Positions 1-9,948 of a DNA stretch of 25,260 bases are shown in pieces (the stretch's first letter is position 1; every line of letters begins with the position of its first letter). Origin of the DNA: Mitosporidium daphniae (Eukaryota; Microsporidia); the NCBI RefSeq assembly GCF_000760515.2, contig NW_013546149.1, positions 1 to 25,260 of the forward strand, in the 5' to 3' direction. A program made the translations under genes and the position numbers. Under the pieces are notes generated by a model. It was given only the letters and a program-made list of their open reading frames with translations, made no database searches and had not been told where the DNA came from.

Positions 1-13
1 GACATCCAAGAAA

Positions 14-205
14 ATGGCATATATTTCCAGAAAAGCAGTCAATATAATTTCGATTTTTTCGTTTGCATACCTTATCTTGGTTTCTTTTCTTCTGCTTCAG
101 ACATTCTTTTTTTTCCATTCATCACTGGAAAAAATTGTCGGCGGAGTCTTGGCAATATCCGGGCATGCTTTCCTGGTTGCAATAGATTTTCTAGATTTTG
201 CTTAG
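14..205 (+). CDS. Possible small membrane protein, 63 aa (unrecognised)
   Basis: An open frame of 63 codons lies near the left edge. The product is strongly hydrophobic, with one clear membrane segment at about residues 10-35 (ending in a run of Phe) and a second weaker one at about 43-60. The frame stays open leftward to the window edge, so the real start may lie outside. I compared it in mind with small ER or V-ATPase subunits (RNASEK/subunit f, DPM2) and found only a vague resemblance, so no function is assigned. It ends 156 nt before the SNRNP27 start on the same strand. It could be a real small gene, the last exon of a larger one, or chance. Confidence 0.3.
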   Translation: MAYISRKAVNIISIFSFAYLILVSFLLLQTFFFFHSSLEKIVGGVLAISGHAFLVAIDFLDFA

Positions 206-298
206 CTTTATTCAAATCAATAAAACTCGATTATTTAAAGGGCCAGCATCAAGGCTGCGTGCATTTGTATCCGGTGAGTGAGAAAATCGGTTGCGCCA

Positions 299-361
299 AG
301 CCGCGGCCAATTTTTGGGTTTTTTAGTCTTTAATTTCGGAAAATTTTAAGCATCGATTCCG
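299..361 (+). promoter_or_regulatory. Putative SNRNP27 promoter with CCAAT box
   Basis: The short stretch before the SNRNP27 start codon carries GGCCAAT at 305-311, followed by a T-rich tract. The same 7-mer, inverted, occurs in two other 5' intergenic regions of this window (3926-3932 and 23263-23269). A CCAAT/HAP-type site is an inference from the motif alone. Confidence 0.3.
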
Positions 362-1098
362 ATGCCTAGCAAAGATTCTTTTAGAGGTGAAGATTCTCCT
401 AGACAAAAGGATCGGTACGACACCAAGGAAAGGGATCGGTACGACACCAAGCAAAGAGATCGGTACGACACCAAGCAAAGAGATCGGTACGACACCAAGG
501 AACGGCATAATAGTGATTCCAGGGAAAGACATCATCATCATTCCAGGGAAAGATACAGGGTTTCAAGACATTCTATTGAAGGTAGAGATCATGAAGATGA
601 TGGAAAAAGGGAACGACAACCTAAAGAAAGAAATGCATATTGTTCTTCTTCAAATTCGAGTGGTGATAAATACACAATTTCCAAAGAAGGGCCTAAAGAC
701 GTGTCTGCAAGTTATCACTTTGGCTATAAAAGATGCGATCGCGATTTTTCCGATAATTTTAGCAGTAAAAGTTCCGTTAAACTTGGACAAACATCTCGCC
801 CCTTAAAGGATCATTTTCTTTCAAGCGAGCATCATAATTTAGCAAAGATCCAGAAATTAGAAGTAGCAGAAGATGTGGAAGAGGTGGAAGATCTAGGGTC
901 TATTGATCCTGATATGGAGATTATGCGATCAATGGGATTCGGCTCGTTTTCATCCACCAAGGTAGGAGATTTGTATCTAAAAATTAGGGCCAGCATGTTT
1001 TGGGAGCCGATGTTTCTGCAGTCTCCACTAGTGCCCCGTTAAAGTACCGACAATACATGAACCGAGTAAATGGGTTCAATAAACCGCTTCAAAACTGA
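362..1098 (+). CDS. SNRNP27: U4/U6.U5 tri-snRNP 27 kDa protein (SNRNP27), spliced
   Basis: Two exons, 362-961 and 988-1098, are joined over a 26-nt intron (962-987, GTAGGA...TTAG, phase 0) and give 236 aa. The family signature is split exactly by the intron: exon 1 ends with the MGFGSF block followed by a Lys, and exon 2 begins GQHVLGAD and ends with KYRQYMNR and GFNKPL. That C-terminal domain is the conserved part of SNRNP27, a component of the spliceosomal U4/U6.U5 tri-snRNP that acts in the nucleus during spliceosome activation. The N-terminal 100 residues are an Arg/Asp/Ser/Tyr-rich low-complexity region like the RS domain of animal homologues, here enlarged by an 8-residue tandem repeat. 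The protein is longer than the human one (about 155 aa), mainly through this region. Its stop lies 45 nt from the stop of the convergent neighbour. Unspliced, the frame would run 27 codons past the exon and lose the conserved C-terminus. Confidence 0.93.
411..499 (+). repeat. 24-bp in-frame tandem repeat, four copies (SNRNP27 N-terminus)
   Basis: The core ATCGGTACGACACCAAG occurs at 411, 435, 459 and 483, a strict 24-bp period. It encodes the 8-residue unit RDRYDTK followed by Glu or Gln. The codons are nearly identical between copies, which points to recent expansion rather than selection on the protein alone. Confidence 0.95.
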
Positions 1099-1125
1099 CG
1101 CTATTTACCATTATCATGATGATGA

Positions 1126-1131
1126 TTTATT
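1126..1131 (-). terminator. Putative poly(A) signal of the 891-aa gene
   Basis: AATAAA on the minus strand lies 13 nt past the stop codon at 1144. It sits inside the 45-nt gap to SNRNP27, so the 3' ends of the two convergent transcripts probably overlap. Confidence 0.5.
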
Positions 1132-1143
1132 ATTCATACAAAT

Positions 1144-3819
1144 TCAAAGCACCAAAAAACGAAAAGTTTCAACATCTCTGCAAAAGGAGCCGGTTTCTTT
1201 ACACAAGGTCTCCTCAATTTTGGAGAACAGTCCAGGCAGTATTTTATCGACCATCTTAGCCATCATTATTCCATGCATTGCAAAGGATCTCTGCACAGAG
1301 CTAGCATTAACATAATCCAACGGCTGAATTCCAGTTTTACAGCTACTTTTTATGGTAGAAAAAATGGATTCCGAATCATTTTGTGCATGAATAGTACCAT
1401 TTTGTTCCAAATATAATGAAGGAATAAAATAAGCTTCGGTCCTATTGTAAATCTTTGATGCATCCTTGAAGCGGTTCCTTTGAAGCGCATTTGGGTCCAA
1501 TGGGAATGTATCAATGTGCTTGAGCGCTGAAATGGGCGATTCAAAGTTTGAAGTGAGATTTTCAAATAAAGAATAGAAATTAGCAGCGCTAGGCTTTCTA
1601 GATAAGGAAGTGACATGTTGCATGGAAATTTTTGAATCAGTTTCTGCATCAAAGACAATATTGTAAATTAGCTTTTGAGCGGTATAAGTAAGATGGACCG
1701 GGAAAGAGGGAAGCCGACTATCGGAACTTAAAGAACAATTTCGCGTATCAAATCTAGACATAGAAGCATAAGCGAGGGCTTCTAAACTTCCAAGACCCTT
1801 CTGCCCATAATAAATTGAAGAAAATAAATTCATGTCATACACAATATTTTTGTCAAGTCTCAATGGTAAAGTAATCCAAACAGGCAGTGGAGACAGGGGC
1901 GAGTGTATATCTAAAGTAAGAGCGGCGTCAGCCGTTAAGGGCATGCCAATCGATTCTTTAGAAGATTGAATCCAATAGGAAATAAGAAGTGACATATTAT
2001 CATCAATTGGAATGTCAAGCAAAGACATGGTATCAAAAACAAGAAAAAGCGGCACTGAACGAATTAGCATGGAGACTTCTTTCGCAAACATCGAGCAAAA
2101 AGAATTTGAATTCCAAAAATCATTTCTTAACGACGGATAGGCTACAACAAAACTGTGGAAAAACAAAAAATCATCAAAAGATGACCGAGAATTAAGAAAC
2201 TCCGTGCACCTATTGGACAAATACTTTAGAGACTCGAGCTTTAACAGGCCGTTGATTGTGTTAAAGGCAGTAATTTTGAAAACCTCCGCTTTTAAGATGT
2301 GGAAATTTATCGCAAGGGTTGCTGCAGAAATGGCAAGCGAATATGGGTTCGTCAAATCAAGTGTACTCAGTTGGCTATTCAGAAAATATTGACAAACATC
2401 GTCAGAAAGCAACAGTTTGCTCAACTCGGCTATAGAGCTGCAGGATCGCAAGGCCATGCGCCCTTTTATCAAAATCATAGATAGGACATCGGTTTGTTGC
2501 ACACCTTTCGAAGGGAAATTAATAGATGAGCGTTGAAAATATTCAGCAAGCTTTGATTGGTTTGACACCGGTATCGACCAGAATCTGGGATTACTTTCAT
2601 ATTCCACTTTCAGTTTTTCCAGACCTTTAAGGTCAAAGAGAAGGGGGGGCAGTTTCTTTGCGCTTGAAAAGCTGCAGCTTATATTTGACTGATTGGCCAG
2701 AGAGTGGCCAATTAGCAAGCTGCTGATGTTATTGATAAATGAGTGGATCCCCTTAATTCTGTTCGTATTTCTCAACTTACTAGATTCCCCATTAGATAAT
2801 TCTTGGATTGAATTTCCAGAAAAAAGACGGGCAACCCAGGAATGTTGAGACATCTTAAACAGAGTTGGTCCAGAGTCGGAATAGCTATTTACCTTGATTT
2901 CTTCCCATGGAGACAGATGCCAAAGCGTGTTATTTCGGGGGAAACCAAGTCTCCAAAGCAGATCAAGCTTCGGCCTTCTTCCATATCTAAAATTTGGATG
3001 GAACGTTAAATTTGAATCACTTCGAAATATAACTTGCGGCTCACCAAAGGCAGAGGAAGAGTTGATGAACTTTACCTTTTCATCATCCAAAAGCATGCTG
3101 TTGTTGAGCATCCTAACCATTGGAAGCACGAAATAAGATTGCGAATCCGGAAAGCTTGCAATATTCTTATGCAGCTCCTTGCTTAATTGGTCCATCGACT
3201 CGGGCGTCATAAAACAATTTCCATCAAAGACCATTGTCCACGTGGCATTGATAGTTTTACCCAATTCGATTGCAACATTTCTCCCACCATTGTTGTTAAT
3301 GGCATACAAGTTTTTGGAATGGTAAATGTGGTCGATGCCGCTTAACCTCGTGGCTGGCGAGAGTCGGAAAAACAATGGGGAATGCAGAAAATCGGTGATC
3401 TGGAATTTGTTTACATCAAAAGCAGATCTTTTGTACACCTCATAGTCGAAGGGGATGATTCTGTACGCTTGATTATATTCTGTCAAAAGCGACTCGATTC
3501 TTTTTCTTTTGGCGTTATCAAATATTCTATTTAGGATCCAAAACTTGTATATTCGCAATGAGGAAAAATCTGATTCGTGTTCCAATACGAACTTTAGATT
3601 TAGAATTGTCTGCTCATGGGTATGTCTTGGGGGGAGATCGTTTCCAATAATCCGGATATAAATAGCAAATATATTTTCATTTGGGATCAAGTTCCACTTC
3701 ATGGAAGAAAAGTGTCCAAAAGAATATTGTTGTACGCCCTTAGCCCCATACAATAACACGATAAACAGGATGCTTGAGATCTTGGGAAAAAGACCAAAAA
3801 GACTGTCTTTCTTTGACAT
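1144..3819 (-). CDS. Large secretory-pathway protein, possible glycosyltransferase-like domain (891 aa)
   Basis: A single uninterrupted frame of 892 codons. A hydrophobic segment at about residues 14-27 looks like a signal anchor, and many N-glycosylation sequons (for example NATW, NNTLW, NQSN) follow, so the bulk is probably lumenal. Residues 50-210 resemble a conserved eukaryotic module with the blocks IRIIGNDLPPRH (55-66), a WILNRI stretch, GGRNVAIELGK (178-188) and MVFDGNCF (196-203). The last has an acidic motif placed as in GT-A sugar-nucleotide transferases. From memory, proteins with this N-terminal block are known in protists and algae, sometimes joined to an alpha/alpha-barrel domain of the alginate-lyase type; the helical C-terminal half (about 450-800) could be that domain, but I cannot confirm it. 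The start codon has no upstream rival in frame. Function remains unassigned; a role in glycan handling is a guess. Confidence 0.85.
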   Translation of the reverse strand: MSKKDSLFGLFPKISSILFIVLLYGAKGVQQYSFGHFSSMKWNLIPNENIFAIYIRIIGNDLPPRHTHEQTILNLKFVLEHESDFSSLRIYKFWILNRIFDNAKRKRIESLLTEYNQAYRIIPFDYEVYKRSAFDVNKFQITDFLHSPLFFRLSPATRLSGIDHIYHSKNLYAINNNGGRNVAIELGKTINATWTMVFDGNCFMTPESMDQLSKELHKNIASFPDSQSYFVLPMVRMLNNSMLLDDEKVKFINSSSAFGEPQVIFRSDSNLTFHPNFRYGRRPKLDLLWRLGFPRNNTLWHLSPWEEIKVNSYSDSGPTLFKMSQHSWVARLFSGNSIQELSNGESSKLRNTNRIKGIHSFINNISSLLIGHSLANQSNISCSFSSAKKLPPLLFDLKGLEKLKVEYESNPRFWSIPVSNQSKLAEYFQRSSINFPSKGVQQTDVLSMILIKGRMALRSCSSIAELSKLLLSDDVCQYFLNSQLSTLDLTNPYSLAISAATLAINFHILKAEVFKITAFNTINGLLKLESLKYLSNRCTEFLNSRSSFDDFLFFHSFVVAYPSLRNDFWNSNSFCSMFAKEVSMLIRSVPLFLVFDTMSLLDIPIDDNMSLLISYWIQSSKESIGMPLTADAALTLDIHSPLSPLPVWITLPLRLDKNIVYDMNLFSSIYYGQKGLGSLEALAYASMSRFDTRNCSLSSDSRLPSFPVHLTYTAQKLIYNIVFDAETDSKISMQHVTSLSRKPSAANFYSLFENLTSNFESPISALKHIDTFPLDPNALQRNRFKDASKIYNRTEAYFIPSLYLEQNGTIHAQNDSESIFSTIKSSCKTGIQPLDYVNASSVQRSFAMHGIMMAKMVDKILPGLFSKIEETLCKETGSFCRDVETFRFLVL

Positions 3820-3984
3820 GGATACTAAAAAATTATCCCTACCAATAAATAATTACGGAGCCTCAAAATCACGTCGACACATAATGTTTTGATCAATGGG
3901 AGACCAAAAGGGAAGTCTCCGTTCAATTGGCCCCAAGAGCCGAAACCAGACCAAAAGTAACACTCCGAGTTTGTAATTTTGAAA
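3820..3984. promoter_or_regulatory. Divergent promoter region, 891-aa gene / TFC4
   Basis: These 165 nt separate two divergent start codons. They contain ATTGGCC at 3926-3932 (an inverted CCAAT box). A 26-codon plus-strand ORF starts at 3896 and would act as an upstream ORF if transcribed with TFC4; it looks like chance. Confidence 0.4.
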
Positions 3985-6900
3985 ATGCAATCTTCTGACC
4001 TTGGTATGCTCTCAAATTTACATTTTTGATTTATAGAAGAGGCGCTGGATGACGAGTTCTATAGCCTATCTGCAGACCAGGATACTTGCAAGCTTTCCTT
4101 TGAGAATGACGACATCCAGGAGAATAAATCAGAGTCGTTGAATGATAACCATCATACGCTGTCTTCTCTGTGTCAGGAGATAAGTCATGTTTCGAATTTT
4201 AAAAACTCAAATTTCGCGAACTTCTTACAAGAATGCTCCATCAGGCAAGATGATGAATTCTCTTGGCTCGAAGAAGAGCACCGTGACGAGGAAGAGGCAC
4301 ATGGGCCCCCCAAAAGAAAGGCATTTCACTTTTATTTTTATTTGAAGGGAAAATCAAAGAAGAAAAAAAGAGATGATGATGTCGACATTTCGTCGTCATC
4401 GACGCCATATTTGTCTGCTGAATGTTCTAAAATAATGTGCCAAGCTAACAGTAATTTTGTATCGAAAAACTATCCGGCTGCCATTGATGGATATTTAAAT
4501 GTCATACGGATAGCGCCCAATACGCACGAGGCATATTCTACGCTTGGGATTATTTACAAAGAAATGGGGGAGTCCATCAAGGCATTCAATTATGCCCTGA
4601 TCTCGCTTCATCTTTCTGAAAGCGACTCTTTGGATGGATCGTGTTGGCGCAAATTGGCGCTCGAAGCCATCTCCCTTTCGCTATCTACCGAGGCAATCTA
4701 TTGCTTTAATAGAGCCATTAGGCGGGATTGGAAAGATATTTCTTCAATTTGGATAAGGATGCTTTTATTTCATGAAAGAAGGGACCGTCGAAGGGTGGCA
4801 GACAGCTGTGTCTTGCTTTTGAAAAGCTCTCCATTTCATCCTTTAATTTTAAGGCTGTTGATTCACATTCATTTAGCCCTCAATGAGCCTATAAGGTTAG
4901 TAGGGATCTTGGAAAGCATGCTGTTGACTTCTTCTGCAAGCATCTCACGTTGGACTTATTTCCACTTGAGATTTTTATGCCGTCTTTATGTCCACCTGAA
5001 TGACTATGGAAGATTATTTTCGGCTTTACCCGGAGTCATCATTTGGATGAGAAAATCGTTTTCGGACTTTCCTTGCTCGCCATTGAAAGAAGATGACCCT
5101 GTGAGCGCGATAATCTGTAAAGAATCCATTAATTATGAAGTTGGAACAATGTTTTGCGAGTTGAACTCTCTTTGTTCGCCATTTGATTCCATATTCCATG
5201 GTTCGTTAGTCAATGATCTTCCGATCTCGACAAGTGTCTCTGAAGATGGCAGTTTGAACATTTTCGCATACGAGCAACAGATTCTAAGCAAAGAAGACCG
5301 GTCTCTACGACCTGTCGACGTAGAGGCGGAGAAAGGAGAGCTTATACTGGCCGATCCATTGGCTTATCGTTCAAGCTGGTTCGATTACATGCCTATGGAT
5401 ATTCAAGCCTATTACTTATCATCAGCCATATATGCTAACATGAACCATTACTTTGAGGTAGCCATTGCATATTTACTTTTAGACACTTTGGAAAGTGTTC
5501 AAGTCAAAATACGAGTCATCCTCACCAGAAGTAATATCTCGTTTAGCTATCGAATATGGAAAGTCAAAATTCGAGCTCCATGATCTGGTTGGAGCTGCCA
5601 ATCTTTTTACTTCTGTTTCGGCAGAATCTGATCAATACATTTCTGCCCAATGCTATCTTGCAAGATCTTATCGCCAACTTGATATGGAGCCGGAGGCAAT
5701 TCGTATTTTCAGCTCCATATTATCACTGGATCCTCTTTGCGACGATGCAAATGTTTCCTTGGCTGAAATCTATGCATCTCATGGCGACTCTTTGAGATCA
5801 CAATTCCATGCTGCAAAAGTTGCCTCTCTACTTAACCCTCAAGACATCGGTGGGGGCAAAGATACATCTGGTTGTTTAAAAATTTCGGTTGCCGAATTAT
5901 TTCGGAAATTATCGCATATTGAAGAGGAGAGCCCTGAAACCGAAGACGAGGATTCTCTAAATCTGCCCAGCCAAGATGAAGCAAAAGGATCCCTTATAGC
6001 CTCGTTTCCTAATAGAAGCGATTCAAGGCGTCCCAGAAGACCGCGTATTTCGGCGCTCAATACCAGTCTTTTGAAATGCTCCAAACCCATTTATGTGTTT
6101 GAGAGCATAGTTCCCTTTCGAATTGGAGATCAAAACTTCCCATTTGTCAGGGCAATCTCTTACACCAGATATGATGAACAGGGCTGCAAGCAAGTAAGAC
6201 TGCTTTACAAACGATCTCTGCTTCTTTTGGCGTCCGTGTCAAAGAACGAGTTTCTGATGGCAGCTGGTCTTTTGGTTTCCGACTTTATCAACAATGGCCA
6301 TTTCTATCGAGAAGGCCATGGGGAATTGAGGACATTTTCGTCGCGTTCGTTGCGTAAGGTCAGAAAGGATCTAGCTTTGAATGTATACCAGGATCCAGAG
6401 ATCTTCACCATCATCCATGCACTTTCTAGAGACATTTGCCCTGAGGAAGGTAACCGAGGACTCCGAGAAACCCTTTTACAGGCCTGCCATGGACTGACCG
6501 TTCAGGAGTGGTTTGACATCATTTTCAAGGTTTCCATGCTTTTGATACCCAATGTAGTTTTCTAAAACGGCCGTTGAATTAAGCGACCACAAGTCGGCTC
6601 TCGCAGCGTTGGTTCATGCTTCATCGTCAAATATTTTCTATTATCGGAACGAATACAAGCTGATTCTTCTGTGTTCCATCCTTACCATCGGGTATCTTAC
6701 AAACGACATTCATGCTGTCGGGAAAATCATTCGTGTCTTTTTGTTCTTGAACCCCAGATCGACATCCTATGACTACTTGTGCTCGTATTTTTTGTTGTCC
6801 CTGGGCCTGTTTTCGCACGACTTGGTGACCAACGCAAGCAATTTGAAGTTTTTCCTTCGAAATGAAAAACGGCCAGTCATCTCGGCCCATTGCTCATCTT

Positions 6901-7381
6901 TTGCTGCCACCTTGTGTGCACACTCCTATTTGGCATCAAAGAGTTATGGAGATGCTCTTATTTACTATGAAAAAGCTCTACAAAACGCCCCAAACCATCC
7001 TTTGTTGCTATTGTGCATTGCAACGACCCATCTGCTCAAATCCATACAAAGGGTCTCTCCAAATCCACAGGCCCAATTTCTGCAAGTACGAGGGGATGCA
7101 TGATCACTAATTATTAGGGTCTTTCTTTCATGATGAAATATGCTGCAATTAGAACCGCCAGCACTCCAATAGAGGTAGCCTATAATCTTGGACGGTTTTT
7201 TGACCATGTTGGGATGCACTCCCGCTCTGTATTTTACTATGAAAAGGCGCTAAATTTAGCGCCCATTTGCTCCGACAACCACATCACGCTTTTTTATGCG
7301 AGGCAAAATTTAAGTTTGGCTTATTTGCGCTCTGGGAACATTAAATTGGCTTCTAATTGCATTAAACAAAATATTTTTTAA
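3985..7381 (+). CDS. TFC4: Transcription factor IIIC TPR subunit (tau131/GTF3C3), spliced
   Basis: Five exons, 3985-4003, 4037-5457, 5483-6529, 6558-7085 and 7118-7381, give 1092 aa. The four introns are 33, 25, 28 and 32 nt. TFC4 is the TPR scaffold of TFIIIC that recruits TFIIIB to RNA polymerase III genes. Evidence is the arrangement of TPR units: a first array around residues 105-260 (ANSNFVSKNYPAAIDGY, then NTHEAYSTLGIIYKEMG), a central array after the second intron, and a C-terminal array with GLSFMMKYAAIR, YNLGRFFDHVGMHS and YYEKALNLAP, the typical end of this family. An acidic N-terminus and a basic linker (KGKSKKKKRDDD) also match. Yeast Tfc4 has a similar length (about 1025 aa). The first exon is only 19 nt; I chose it because it restores the frame with a GTATGC donor and a TAG acceptor, and the exon 2 frame has no nearby ATG of its own. 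The stop is one base from the next start codon. Confidence 0.9.
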
Positions 7382-7382
7382 A

Positions 7383-8800
7383 ATGCATACAATTTTCACC
7401 ACCAAATTTAAACTCATTGTTTCTGCTGCCACCTGTTCAAGACTGAACGATGCTGTCAAATTCTATGCAATCTTGAGGGAGATCAACATTGAGGGCATGA
7501 AAGCACAGTACCTTCAAATCCCCCATTCCAAGCCTCCAAGCACGGTTTTCATCACTGCAAGGACAATTTTTGGCAACCTGTCGGCCAGGAATGTCCTATC
7601 AAACGCCTTTTTGCCGCAAAATTACCCGAGCTCCGTATTTCCTCAGTATATGCCCTTTATAAAATGGCTATTCTTTCAAAATGTTATGGGCGCCGCCATC
7701 TGCGGTATTTAATGTTGCTAACAATAGTGATGTCGACTCAGTCTCTTTTGTTGGCCATTGGACTTGGTGCGTCCAGCTCGTTAAAAGTTGCAGCCACGTT
7801 CCAATGGGTCATAAAGGATGCCCTTGGTCAAATAGGCGGCATTTTGGCGGCCGGGGTTTTGGGTAATTTTGCCCCACATATTTGATAGGGAAAAGGTTTG
7901 ATTTGGATACAAAACGGCTTCGGTTCCTGTGCGTTTTGGGCCTGGGTGTGGCTAGCTTTGTCGAAATTTCCACGCTATATTGGCCATCGTATTTCCTAGT
8001 CTTAGGAGGCTGTGCAAACTTCAGTATTTCCTTGCTGTTTTATTGTAGTAAAAAATATTTGTTGGGTAATCTCATCGGCAACAAGGGCGTCCATTTTGAG
8101 GGCATTTTCGAGGGAAGAAAATCTTGGCGATCTGACTGCCAAGTATGCATCCCAATCTACAGCGGCCAGTTTACTGGGAACTGGTCTTGGGCTCGGCGTC
8201 TCTCATTTGTTTTCACTATCGACCTTTTCAAGTTTCTCGCTAACTTATGTCCCTTTCAGCATTGGGCTTTTATGTGGACTCTACAAAACAACCCTGTATA
8301 TTAGAGTGACCAACTTGAAATTTGCGAGTCTGGTGTGCATTTTTTGTGATTTTGAACGGCAGGCCAAAACGTCTGTGTCAGATGATTTGCATGTGCTTCA
8401 CGGCTTTTTAAAAAATTACAATTTAATTTCTCCAGATTCAATCCACAACTTTCAATTGGCTCCTCCACAAAGGCTTTGTATAAACTACCCCATTTCGAAT
8501 CTTGATGGGTTGTCACAAGATATCTGCATTTTTGACTCGGATTCTTTTTTGCTTTGCAAGCATCTGTACTCTTCAAAAACATATTTATGGATTAAAGAGC
8601 ACGCATCGTTTCGGCAAGTGGTGGAATCTGTGGTGTACTCGCTCTTCTTTGATGCATGGAACTTTGCGCCCGATGTTTCCCACATTCTGGTCAGGTTATT
8701 TGTACAAAAACTTGTGACAGAATCTTTTTGGAACCTGGAGTCTTTTGTCCCGCTATCGCCTGAGCTGAGTCAAATATGTTTTCTAAAATCTATTGGCTAA
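7383..8800 (+). CDS. RUSF1: RUS family protein (DUF647), spliced
   Basis: Four exons, 7383-7704, 7728-7862, 7889-8023 and 8049-8800, give 447 aa; introns are 23, 26 and 25 nt, all phase 1. The product matches the Root-UVB-sensitive/C16orf58 (DUF647) family block by block: FLPQNYPSSVFPQY (76-89), the LLLAIGLGASSS helix, ATFQWVIKDALGQIGGIL, then KNICWVISSATRAS and the Gly-rich TGLGLGVS. Each splice joins two of these blocks in the expected order and spacing. The family occurs in plants, animals and fungi as a membrane-associated protein; its biochemical activity is not established, although plant members act in auxin and vitamin B6-linked development. The length fits the family. Start choice: the first ATG lies 1 nt after the TFC4 stop; the alternative ATG at 7497 would cut 38 residues before the conserved domain, so the true start is uncertain. 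Confidence 0.9.
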
Positions 8801-8934
8801 TCTCAATTATGTTAATTTTGAACGCAATTATTTCACTATTGCTAATTTTTAAAATTATGACAAATAATTTTGAATTTAATTTAACGCACCTCAATGGAGG
8901 GGCGGCTTGATTAAAAGCTATTAGATTTTATTTT

Positions 8935-8940
8935 AATAAA
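8935..8940 (+). terminator. Putative shared poly(A) signal between RUS gene and SAP30
   Basis: AATAAA lies 134 nt after the RUS stop on the plus strand. The adjacent TTTTATTT just upstream (about 8925-8934) reads as an AATAAA-like element on the minus strand for SAP30. The rest of the 200-nt convergent gap (8801-9000) is AT-rich and holds no other feature I can see. Confidence 0.35.
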
Positions 8941-9000
8941 GCTAGTTAGGCATGCCTTTGTGAAGCATTGAAAATCTGAAAGCTCAAGATGTCAGTGGCA

Positions 9001-9948
9001 TTAGTTACAATTATTGTCCGAATGAAGCGCACAAATAAACTCAAATATGATTTGGTTTGGATCGGGATTCATTTTTGAATAGTGGTCCATAGCTACGCGC
9101 AAAAGCGAAGATTTTGAGGCAGTCGGACGAATAGATAATTTATAAACTTTCCTGTATCTACGAAGAGCTTCTAAATTTAGAAACTCAATAGGTTGCGGGT
9201 ACTTCTTTTTATACAAATTTGCAGATTTCCTTTTTGGCAAGGCAAAGTCTGAGGTTCCTGAGGCCCTTTGCTGTCGAGGCGAAAGCATTTGAGAAGGATA
9301 TCCCTTAAGTGCAGACGATAACTCTGGAGTTTGATGATGGCGTTCAGATTGTCTTCGTACTAATGTCCCTTCAGATAGCTTTTTTAGCAATGCTCGTTTT
9401 CCAAGAGGACTAGGCTTTTTCTTTTTAAAGCTGTTATATTCAGATAGCAGTACAAACGAGGAAGCTGATGAATTGAGAGAAGTGGAGGAAGCAGATGAAG
9501 AAGATGCCGATGATGGCGACGATGGTGAAATTTGCGGTGATAGTGTTGCTGATAAGGATGTTGTCTCGTTTTGATCTTCAAATTTGTTTGGCAATTTTAC
9601 AGGTGCCTCTTGAAAAAGATCAGTTTTATCACTTTCGTGCGTTATTTTACACTTATCCGGCTCGTTTTGCGAAAATTCAGAGCCTGGTTTTTCAGTCGCT
9701 AACGCAATGAAATTTCGAGCTGCTGATTCTCTATTAGCAAGTAGCTCATTTAAATTAGGAGATGTCGACCTTGAATCAGATGGAGAAGTGATAGATATGT
9801 GTTTCCCATAATGCGAAATTATCTCTGCAGATGGAGAAAATGCTTCGGGTTGTCGAAAGGATTCCATTGGATGACAATGCTCATCTGCTACAAATTCGGA
9901 CCTTATATTTGAATAGTCTTTTGTTTTAAACGTGATCTTCGTTGCCAT
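9001..9948 (-). CDS. SAP30: SAP30-like Sin3/HDAC complex subunit
   Basis: Single exon, 315 aa from the ATG at 9948. The last 60 residues are the SAP30 Sin3-binding domain: LNLEALRRYRKVYKLSIRP, a helix ending in MDHYSKM, and IIFEFICALHSDN. This domain ties SAP30 to Sin3 in the Rpd3/HDAC corepressor of chromatin. The rest is low complexity, with a Ser-rich tract about residues 145-175 and a basic stretch (KKKKPSPLGKRALLKK) that could be a nuclear localisation signal. I see no N-terminal zinc finger of the animal SAP30 type. An in-frame ATG 36 nt upstream (9984) adds 12 residues (MYFYYKENITNK) and cannot be excluded; I prefer the second because its neighbourhood looks more like coding sequence. 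It is convergent with the RUS gene and tandem, 313 nt away, with the kinase gene. Confidence 0.82.
   Translation of the reverse strand: MATKITFKTKDYSNIRSEFVADEHCHPMESFRQPEAFSPSAEIISHYGKHISITSPSDSRSTSPNLNELLANRESAARNFIALATEKPGSEFSQNEPDKCKITHESDKTDLFQEAPVKLPNKFEDQNETTSLSATLSPQISPSSPSSASSSSASSTSLNSSASSFVLLSEYNSFKKKKPSPLGKRALLKKLSEGTLVRRQSERHHQTPELSSALKGYPSQMLSPRQQRASGTSDFALPKRKSANLYKKKYPQPIEFLNLEALRRYRKVYKLSIRPTASKSSLLRVAMDHYSKMNPDPNQIIFEFICALHSDNNCN

Noticed and set aside
14-205. Assignment of the small ORF as RNASEK/V-ATPase subunit f or DPM2
   Set aside because: Only a general pattern of hydrophobic segments is shared; no diagnostic residue could be matched.
323-541. Minus-strand ORF with repeated LGVVPIS units
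   Set aside because: It is the antisense shadow of the 24-bp SNRNP27 repeat and has no independent support.
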